Below, one piece after another: positions 1 to 3,795 of a DNA stretch of 5,915 nt. Below the pieces are notes generated by a model. That model was not told the DNA's origin, searched no databases, and saw only the letters and a list, made by a program, of their open reading frames with translations. The translations under genes were made by a program, and so were the position numbers. The first letter of the stretch is position 1, and each line of letters begins with the position of its first letter. Source of the stretch: Alphaproteobacteria bacterium (GTDB taxonomy: Bacteria; Pseudomonadota; Alphaproteobacteria; Micropepsales; Micropepsaceae); NCBI GenBank assembly GCA_003131925.1, contig PKWC01000023.1, positions 1 to 5,915 of the forward strand. Direction: 5' to 3'.

Positions 1-34
1 GCGGGGGAGGGGGACCGCGAAGCGGTGGAGGGGC
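1..34 (+). repeat. Partial extragenic palindromic repeat, copy C
   Basis: The run GGGGGAGG (3-10) is followed by a small hairpin ACCGC-gaa-GCGGT (14-26) and GGAGGGG (27-33). This is the same order of blocks as the better copy at 5067-5111 (GGGGGAGG, GGCGC-gaa-GCGCC, GGAGGGGG). The left arm of the first hairpin would lie outside the window, so the copy is incomplete here. Repeats of this build are common between genes of GC-rich alphaproteobacteria. The match is by eye and the sequence is low-complexity, so confidence is moderate. Confidence 0.5.
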
Positions 35-167
35 CGGCCACCGCTCGATCGCTTGTGATGCGCAAACTTCGATACACAAGCGGCACATTAAACAGACATC
101 TCATCTGCAACATGGCGTCCGGCCCGTCAGGTGAGAAACAGAATGGCCCGTGTCGAATCCGATACGC

Positions 168-239
168 TCATCCGCGCCCGCGCACTTCGCCGAACGCGGC
201 CACAGCGGCGGCGGCCCCGATCAGTGTCCGTCGATTCAT
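168..239 (-). pseudogene. Signal-peptide-like 23-codon remnant of a secreted protein gene
   Basis: Reading leftward from an ATG at 239-237 gives MNRRTLIGAAAAVAAFGEVR and then GRG and a TGA stop at 170-168. The start has a GGAG Shine-Dalgarno (on the minus strand) six bases upstream. The peptide looks like the start of a Sec or Tat signal peptide: an RR pair, then a hydrophobic alanine-rich core. It begins about 25 bp after the stop of the VOC gene on the same strand, so it could have been the next gene in that operon. No mature protein follows in the same frame, and no single frameshift restores a long convincing one, so I read it as a decayed or truncated 5' end. Alanine-rich peptides arise easily in GC-rich DNA, so this may also be chance. 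Confidence 0.3.
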
Positions 240-263
240 CATTGTCTCCAATTGCGAACGCGG

Positions 264-653
264 CTAATCGATCCGCCCGGTCTTGTTCACAACCTCAACG
301 TCATGACCGTCGGGGTCGAGTACCCATGTTGCGTAATAGTCGGGATGATATTGGAGCTGGGGCGCCGGCGCAGTTTTCTCCCGCCTGCCTGCTGCAATTG
401 CGGCAGCAAAGAATGCATTCACCTCGGCGTGACTCCTGGCGACAAAACCGAAGTGAACGGCATCGGGATCAGGCCTTCCCTCCTTGAGCCAGAAAAAGAA
501 GCGCCCGTCGGTTCCGAAGCCTTTGAGGTCCGGACGACCATCCTGGCCCTTAAAGTCGAGAAAATCCGTGATCCCGAGCGGCTTGAGAGCACGGCCGTAA
601 AAGGCGATCGAGCGCGCAAAATCACTCATGGTTACAATGACGTGGTCGAGCAT
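264..653 (-). CDS. VOC family (glyoxalase/bleomycin resistance fold) protein
   Basis: A 129-residue protein with the layout of a small single-domain vicinal-oxygen-chelate protein. It begins with the typical MLDHVIVTMSDFARSIAFY (residues 1-19), has VHFGFVARS in the middle (66-74) and ends with ATWVLDPDGHDVEVVNK (108-124). Candidate metal ligands are His4, His67 and Glu120, the positions usually used in this fold. Family members include glyoxalase I, dioxygenases and resistance proteins that bind metal and act on small cytoplasmic substrates; the substrate here cannot be told from sequence. The ATG at 653 has a strong Shine-Dalgarno on the minus strand, AAGGAGGG at 666-659. That site is partly self-complementary with the sequence next to the ATG (GGAGGCCCTCC, 654-664). 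The family assignment is firm and the specific activity is unknown. Confidence 0.9.
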   Translation of the reverse strand: MLDHVIVTMSDFARSIAFYGRALKPLGITDFLDFKGQDGRPDLKGFGTDGRFFFWLKEGRPDPDAVHFGFVARSHAEVNAFFAAAIAAGRREKTAPAPQLQYHPDYYATWVLDPDGHDVEVVNKTGRID

Positions 654-799
654 GGAGGCCCTCCTTCAAATGTTGGGATCAGGACTTTACGACATGCCCT
701 GACAGTTTCGGTCGGGGGCGTCAGCACCGGAGTCTTCGCCAGACGGATCAGACACCAAGCCGTTGTTTTGGGGTTTGGTTAGGCGTTAAACTAAATCGG

Positions 800-828
800 T
801 TGACAATAGAACTGTATCGGTACTACCT
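800..828 (+). promoter_or_regulatory. Possible promoter left of the mobile element
   Basis: A perfect -35 hexamer TTGACA lies at 800-805. The -10 is poor: the best candidates are TACTAC (821-826, spacer 15) or CTACCT (823-828, spacer 17). Before the insertion this site would have been a few tens of bases upstream of the DUF5681 gene now starting at 3796, so it may have been that gene's promoter. The rest of 654-837 shows no convincing gene. Confidence 0.3.
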
Positions 829-836
829 TCCTCCCC
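829..836 (+). repeat. Target site duplication, left copy
   Basis: TCCTCCCC stands directly outside the left inverted repeat and matches TCCTCCCG at 3766-3773 in seven of eight positions. Read through 837 it is TCCTCCCCG, which equals the right copy plus one extra C, so a single C insertion in a C-run also explains the difference. An 8-bp duplication is the usual size for IS1595-family insertions. Confidence 0.65.
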
Positions 837-837
837 G

Positions 838-861
838 GGCGACGTTACACTTGACAAACTC
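838..861 (+). repeat. Left terminal inverted repeat
   Basis: The outer 15 bases, GGCGACGTTACACTT, are identical to the reverse complement of the right end. Over 24 bases the two ends agree at 21. The inner part contains TTGACA (851-856), which the right end lacks at that position (CCC replaces GAC), so the left end alone carries the -35 element for the transposase. Confidence 0.85.
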
Positions 862-878
862 GCCACAAGGATTAGATT
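851..878 (+). promoter_or_regulatory. Transposase promoter, -35 within the left inverted repeat
   Basis: A consensus -35 TTGACA (851-856) is separated by 16 bases from TAGATT (873-878), which matches four of six positions of the -10 consensus. Transcription would begin a few bases before the start-codon hairpin at 880-901. A -35 inside the terminal repeat would let transposase bound to the end block its own transcription; that consequence is inference. Confidence 0.5.
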
Positions 879-879
879 A

Positions 880-901
880 ATGGCTACAGGAGAATAGCCA
901 T
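880..901 (+). promoter_or_regulatory. Start-codon hairpin with Shine-Dalgarno in the loop
   Basis: ATGGCTA (880-886) and TAGCCAT (895-901) are perfectly complementary and enclose the 8-base loop CAGGAGAA, which holds the transposase Shine-Dalgarno AGGAG (888-892). The first two bases of the start codon (900-902) lie in the 3' arm. The 5' arm also begins with an ATG, giving a five-codon reading frame (M-A-T-G-E, stop at 895-897) that ends two bases before the transposase start. Either feature could hold down transposase translation. Confidence 0.45.
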
Positions 902-1826
902 GGCCAAGTCCGTCATTTCCGCCCCCCACTTCAAAGATGAACCCGCTGCTTTTGCCTACGTCGAGGCGCGGCTTTGGCCGACTGGCCCGGTATGCCCCTT
1001 CTGTGCCGAAACCGCCCGCGTAGGCCGCCTGAGCGGCAAGGCGACCCGTCCGGGGCTGTGCAAGTGCTACGCCTGCAAGAAGCAGTTTACCGTGCGGGTC
1101 GGGACCATTTTTGAGTCCAGCCATTTGCCGCTGCATCTGTGGCTGCAAATCATCCACTTCATGTGCGCCAGCAAAAAAGGCATTTCGACCCGCCAGATTC
1201 AGCGGTTGCTTAATTGCAGCATGAAGACCGCGTGGTTCCTTGGGCACCGCATTCGTGAAGCGATGAAGCCGGTAGGTGCGGCTCCGGTCGGTGGCGAAGG
1301 CGTAACCCTTGAGGCTGACGAAACCTTTATCGGTCGCAAGGCGGGAACCAAGCTCTACAAGGACGTTTCCGAAAAGCAGATCGTTTTCACCCTTGTCGAA
1401 CGCGACGGGCGCGCCCGGTCGACCCACATTCCGAACGTGCGGTCTGAGACTTTGCGGGAAGCGATTGTCGCGAACGCTTCTCTCAAAGCCAATTTCATGA
1501 CCGACGAACATACCTCCTACGGCGTTGTCGGTGGTATGTTTACCGCTCATGCGACCGTGAACCACGGCGCGGGCGAGTATGTGCGCGGGCCGTTTCACAC
1601 CAACAGCGTTGAGGGCTTCTTTTCGATCCTGAAACGCGGCATTTATGGCGTTTATCAGCATGTGAGCATCGCCCATTTGCAGCGGTACTTGGTCGAGTTC
1701 GATTTCCGCTATTCGAACCGCGAAGCGCGCGGAGTGGATGATATAGCCCGCGCCGATCTCGCGCTCGTAGGCTTCAAAGGCAAGCGGCTCACCTATCGAA
1801 CGACTTGTAGGGAGCTTTGGCGGTAA
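900..1826 (+). CDS. IS1595/ISXO2-type transposase
   Basis: A complete 308-residue transposase. The N-terminal zinc ribbon shows CPFC (residues 32-35) and CYAC (56-59). A helix-turn-helix-like segment follows around 85-120 (KKGISTRQIQRLLNCSMKTA). The catalytic domain carries Asp140 in EADETFIG, Asp202 in MTDEHTSY, and the block HTNSVEGFFSILKRGIYG (233-250). That block holds both an Asn (235) and a Glu (238) that could serve as third catalytic residue, and the conserved Lys245. This arrangement is the one seen in DDE_Tnp_IS1595 proteins, which cut and rejoin DNA at the element's inverted repeats. The ATG at 900 is supported by AGGAG seven bases upstream. No frameshift, internal stop or missing motif is seen, so the protein is probably active. 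A long open frame on the opposite strand is a shadow. Confidence 0.96.
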   Translation: MAKSVISAPHFKDEPAAFAYVEARLWPTGPVCPFCAETARVGRLSGKATRPGLCKCYACKKQFTVRVGTIFESSHLPLHLWLQIIHFMCASKKGISTRQIQRLLNCSMKTAWFLGHRIREAMKPVGAAPVGGEGVTLEADETFIGRKAGTKLYKDVSEKQIVFTLVERDGRARSTHIPNVRSETLREAIVANASLKANFMTDEHTSYGVVGGMFTAHATVNHGAGEYVRGPFHTNSVEGFFSILKRGIYGVYQHVSIAHLQRYLVEFDFRYSNREARGVDDIARADLALVGFKGKRLTYRTTCRELWR

Positions 1827-1946
1827 GTACCGCTTGGGCCGCTTCCGCCTCAGGCTCATTCTCGAATTGCTGGAAGGGAAGGCGGACTGACTCCACCCTC
1901 CCGTTCCGCGTATCCTAGGAGTCGCCAAACAGCCTAGGAGAACATC

Positions 1947-2231
1947 ATGGTTGAAACACCGATAGGCTTTCCAGAGGGCCATCATGTCTTAGATCAGGTT
2001 ATTGTACGGGCGCGGGTCGAATCCCTTGATAGGGCAACCCATCGCGCCAAGCTTGCGCTCGATTTGCAATTTCCTCACACGATAGAACATCAGGCAGGTC
2101 CGGCGTCCACCACTCTGGGTATTTATATTGAGAAGCAGGGCGCGAAAGACCTGCTGATATCTCTTCACCGTCTCTCGATGGAGTTGGGATGGAAGATCGT
2201 TTTGCCATCTCGCGGCGGTATGGCAGGGTGA
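1947..2231 (+). CDS. Passenger protein of unknown function (94 aa)
   Basis: A 94-residue protein I do not recognise. The start is well supported: AGGAG (1936-1940) stands six bases before the ATG. It lies 120 bp after the transposase on the same strand with no clear terminator between them, so the two could be co-transcribed. The N-terminal half (residues 14-42) alternates hydrophobic and charged residues as in beta strands (VLDQVIVRARVESLD, AKLALDLQF). The second half has a likely amphipathic helix (GAKDLLISLHRLSMELGWKI, 65-84). There is no signal peptide, membrane segment or metal motif. It is followed by two strong hairpins that would end its transcript. It could be a transposition accessory protein or unrelated cargo. 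Confidence 0.65.
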   Translation: MVETPIGFPEGHHVLDQVIVRARVESLDRATHRAKLALDLQFPHTIEHQAGPASTTLGIYIEKQGAKDLLISLHRLSMELGWKIVLPSRGGMAG

Positions 2232-2274
2232 GATTGAAGAAAAACAATCTCAAACAATAAATCAGCCTAGACAT

Positions 2275-2317
2275 GGCAACGCTCCGCGCGGTATAGGTTT
2301 CGCGCGGTTGCGTTGCC
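2275..2317 (+). terminator. Strong hairpin downstream of the 94-aa gene
   Basis: GGCAACGC (2275-2282) pairs with GCGTTGCC (2310-2317), and inside it CCGCGCG (2284-2290) pairs with CGCGCGG (2301-2307). The 15 base pairs are interrupted only by a T opposite TT, with a 10-base loop. No clean T-run follows (GCTTTCAATTT), so alone it is a poor intrinsic terminator. It may protect the transcript's 3' end or work with the next hairpin. Confidence 0.5.
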
Positions 2318-2329
2318 GCTTTCAATTTC

Positions 2330-2370
2330 ATCGGGCCGGAGATGCCAGTCTCGCGGCCCGATTCGTTTTT
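2330..2370 (+). terminator. Rho-independent terminator, plus strand
   Basis: ATCGGGCC (2330-2337) pairs with GGCCCGAT (2355-2362), with a further inner stem GAGA/TCTC (2339-2342 with 2349-2352). The sequence then runs TCGTTTTT (2363-2370). Stem plus T-run point to termination of plus-strand transcripts from the transposase and 94-aa genes. The T-run overlaps the stop codon of the convergent 80-aa gene. On the minus strand no T-run follows, so the terminator is mainly one-directional. Confidence 0.7.
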
Positions 2371-2611
2371 ACTGCGACGGTGCCCAACCTTCAACCGGAT
2401 GGCGCATACAAACGTATTCCCCCAGCGCAGGATTGCCCGGTTTCCATCGGTACATTTTTTCGGCAATCGCGCGCGCCTGCTGACACACCTTGTCGGATTC
2501 GTATTCGGCAGAATCATAGGGCGCGATAAGCGCGGGCATGGGCCGGCAATCCTGATTCGCCATATTTGGAACCGAATAACAGATAAAAAGAGCATAGACG
2601 TAAGTGGTCAT
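2369..2611 (-). CDS. Small passenger protein, possibly secreted (80 aa)
   Basis: I do not recognise a named family. The 80-residue product starts MTTYVYALFICYSVPNMANQ, with a short hydrophobic run (residues 4-15) that could be a weak signal or membrane segment. It then shows YDSAEYESDKVCQQARAIAEKM and ends EYVCMRHPVEGWAPSQ. The pattern of an aromatic-D-S stretch, a Cys-centred helix and a late YVC resembles small exported proteins of unknown function common in rhizobia, but that likeness is from memory and weak. The Shine-Dalgarno upstream of the ATG is poor; Met17 is an alternative start that would remove the hydrophobic run. The gene converges on the 94-aa gene and its stop abuts the terminator T-run. 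It diverges from the 59-aa gene across about 93 bp. A longer frame on the same strand (1999-2595) covers part of it. Confidence 0.5.
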   Translation of the reverse strand: MTTYVYALFICYSVPNMANQDCRPMPALIAPYDSAEYESDKVCQQARAIAEKMYRWKPGNPALGEYVCMRHPVEGWAPSQ

Positions 2612-2704
2612 TCCAACCGCCGTTTGGGGAATTGTCGCGCCCCGGAGCGGGCTACGGCTTCCGCTCGTCGGGAGAGATTAGCGCCAGTCAGGGGAATCTG
2701 CTAT

Positions 2705-2884
2705 ATGCGCAGCATGGTTACGCGAACAACACGAAAGCCACAGAAAAAGCGCGTCGAAAACGACCCTGCGGAATACAAGCGATTCCGAGACATGGCCAAG
2801 GTTGTCGAGGCGTCGGACGATCCGAAGGACTTTGAGCGTGCGTTTAAGCGAGTTGTCACGCCAACAAAGCGGCGCATTACATAG
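2705..2884 (+). CDS. Small basic passenger protein (59 aa)
   Basis: The open frame extends far upstream, but the credible start is the ATG at 2705, with AGGGGA (2690-2695) about ten bases before it; a second ATG at 2714 is possible. The product begins with a very basic tail (residues 5-18, VTRTTRKPQKKRVE) and continues as an acidic-then-basic helical segment (DPAEYKRFRDMAKVVEASDD, then FERAFKRVV). It ends TKRRIT. The composition suggests a small nucleic-acid- or protein-binding protein, but no family is assigned. Its last eight bases overlap the end of the convergent DUF3800 gene, so transcripts of the two are complementary at their 3' ends. The 5' leader contains a hairpin GAGCGG/CCGCTC (2645-2666). 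Confidence 0.6.
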   Translation: MRSMVTRTTRKPQKKRVENDPAEYKRFRDMAKVVEASDDPKDFERAFKRVVTPTKRRIT

Positions 2885-3632
2885 ATTTCCGCAATTTCTT
2901 TTTGAGAAGGCCAACCGCTTCAGTAATTTGCTCGCGGCCAAACACAAGGCCGACACTTAAATCCCGTTGCAGATATTCTTGGAAATGCGGATTCGCGATG
3001 GTTTTTGCGCCGTGCTGAAGCCATTTTACGCCATATTGGTAGCTTTCGGTCGCAATCATATCGGCCCCTTGCAGGGCAACGACTCTTGGAACCGGGGCGA
3101 AAATGACAGAGACAAGCTCTGGATATTGCTCCGCCTGTAGTTTGTAGACCTTGACCCAGCTCTCTAATCGTTTCCGCGTTCCTTGGTCGACAAAGACTAT
3201 TACCTGCTCGCCATTTTTGTTCGCGCGGGCATAGGCAACGACTAAATCAATGCATTTGGCGAGACACATTTCCAATGGGGATGGCAACGCATCCTGAATG
3301 TACTTGCGTTTTCCGACGATCTCTTTCCATGCGATTAGGTCAAAAGCACAAGCGACGGACACTAACCCGGACGCAAAAATGATTTGGCGGAACAGGTATG
3401 TGATGCGGTCCTTTTCGGCTTGCTTATATTTATCAAACTGACCATCTCCGGCGCGGCATTCGCTCAAATGGAAATGAGAGAGTGGCGGCATTCCTGGTAG
3501 CGGAGCAGCGAGCCGCGCATCCCAAGCCACCGCAAACTTGTCCCATTGAACGTCGCTTCCAAGTAGGCCGCCGATGACGACTAAGGACGCTTTCGCGTGT
3601 GTTCCGCTATCGTCAAAAAACGCGCCCAGCAC
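2877..3632 (-). CDS. DUF3800 domain-containing protein
   Basis: The product fits the DUF3800 family. From the chosen start it opens MLGAFFDDSGTH, the family's hallmark acidic motif (Asp7-Asp8-Ser9-Gly10). A strand ending in Asp149 (VIVFVDQGTR) follows, then Asp191-Glu196 in LQGADMIATES, and a Lys-rich tail. Three acidic sites on such strands and a helix recall RNase H-like nucleases, but the family is functionally uncharacterised and nuclease activity here is inference. I prefer the GTG at 3632 (251 aa): it places the motif at the extreme N-terminus as in relatives and has AGGA eight bases upstream. Longer starts exist at ATG 3674 or 3671 and GTG 3710 (277 aa), with weaker ribosome sites. The gene is the last one before the right end of the transposon, points inward, and has a lower GC content than the chromosome around it. 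Confidence 0.88.
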   Translation of the reverse strand: MLGAFFDDSGTHAKASLVVIGGLLGSDVQWDKFAVAWDARLAAPLPGMPPLSHFHLSECRAGDGQFDKYKQAEKDRITYLFRQIIFASGLVSVACAFDLIAWKEIVGKRKYIQDALPSPLEMCLAKCIDLVVAYARANKNGEQVIVFVDQGTRKRLESWVKVYKLQAEQYPELVSVIFAPVPRVVALQGADMIATESYQYGVKWLQHGAKTIANPHFQEYLQRDLSVGLVFGREQITEAVGLLKKKLRKSM

Positions 3633-3730
3633 CCCGATAATCCTGCTTTCAGCGCCATTGCGCCCAAACATCATTCGGGCAGCGGCGGACACGACCGAAA
3701 TTCCGGTCACGGCTCACCCCCAGACCCTAT

Positions 3731-3744
3731 CCCTTGGTCAAGGG
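3731..3744. repeat. 14-bp palindrome next to the right inverted repeat
   Basis: CCCTTGGTCAAGGG is a perfect inverted repeat (CCCTTG / CAAGGG around GT), overlapping the inner edge of the right end. Flanking CCC and GGG triplets continue the symmetry loosely. No equivalent stands at the left end. It lies about 100 bp upstream of the DUF3800 start, where an operator could sit. Function is unknown. Confidence 0.4.
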
Positions 3745-3765
3745 TTTGGGAAGTGTAACGTCGCC
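3742..3765 (-). repeat. Right terminal inverted repeat
   Basis: Read on the minus strand this begins GGCGACGTTACACTT, identical to the first 15 bases of the left end, and agrees at 21 of 24 bases overall. It marks the right boundary of the transposon 30 bp before the DUF5681 start codon. Confidence 0.85.
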
Positions 3766-3773
3766 TCCTCCCG
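3766..3773 (+). repeat. Target site duplication, right copy
   Basis: TCCTCCCG lies directly outside the right inverted repeat and matches the left flank TCCTCCCC at seven of eight bases. Confidence 0.65.
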
Positions 3774-3787
3774 CCATCTCAGGAGGA
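3766..3787 (+). promoter_or_regulatory. Anti-Shine-Dalgarno hairpin before the DUF5681 gene
   Basis: TCCTCC (3766-3771) is perfectly complementary to GGAGGA (3782-3787), which is the Shine-Dalgarno core of the gene starting at 3796; the loop is 10 bases. In the sequence rebuilt without the transposon the arm would be TTCCTCC against GGAGGAA, one pair longer. Folding would hide the ribosome site. Since any perfect Shine-Dalgarno pairs with a pyrimidine run, this may be incidental. Confidence 0.4.
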
Positions 3788-3795
3788 ACAGAGCA

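Larger units (their letters stand above)
838..3765 (+). mobile_element. IS1595-family transposon with passenger genes
   Basis: The unit is closed by inverted repeats at 838-861 and 3742-3765 and flanked by a near-perfect 8-bp direct repeat. It measures about 2.93 kb, much more than the roughly 1 kb needed for a transposase alone. Inside are an ISXO2/IS1595-type transposase (900-1826) and four further genes (94 aa, 80 aa, 59 aa, DUF3800) with no evident part in transposition. The IS1595 family is known to include members with passenger genes between the transposase and the right end, so the layout fits. The DUF3800 part is visibly AT-richer than the flanks: 28 of 60 bases are G or C at 3001-3060 against 39 of 60 at 5401-5460. 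The small terminal difference and the intact transposase suggest a fairly recent insertion. The left end may be at 837 instead of 838. Confidence 0.8.

Noticed and set aside
131..782. Plus-strand frames of 118 and 210 codons
   Set aside because: They are antisense to the VOC gene and lack a ribosome site or any family resemblance.
703..789. Plus-strand 28-codon tail ending SPDGSDTKPLFWGLVRR and a stop
   Set aside because: It looks somewhat protein-like, but a stop lies directly upstream and no start or ribosome site exists. Too short to call a gene remnant.
1914..1940. CCTAGGAG repeated at 1914-1921 and 1933-1940
   Set aside because: The second copy is the ribosome site of the 94-aa gene. 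The first probably reflects chance, as no reading frame or structure uses it.
786..1985. 399-codon open frame on the minus strand
   Set aside because: It lies antisense to the well-supported transposase, has no recognisable domain, and crosses the left transposon end. It is a GC-rich shadow frame.
1999..2595. 198-codon open frame on the minus strand
   Set aside because: It is antisense to the 94-aa gene and both hairpins and overlaps the 80-aa gene in another frame. The terminator inside it argues against a single coding unit.
3734..3759. Outward promoter from the right transposon end toward the DUF5681 gene (TTGGTC and TGTAAC)
   Set aside because: The -10-like TGTAAC matches four of six, but the spacer is only 14 bases and the -35 is poor. 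Not strong enough to annotate.
3574..3795. 74-codon N-terminal extension of the DUF5681 frame
   Set aside because: It runs across the transposon end, while a strong Shine-Dalgarno and the conserved family start support the ATG at 3796.
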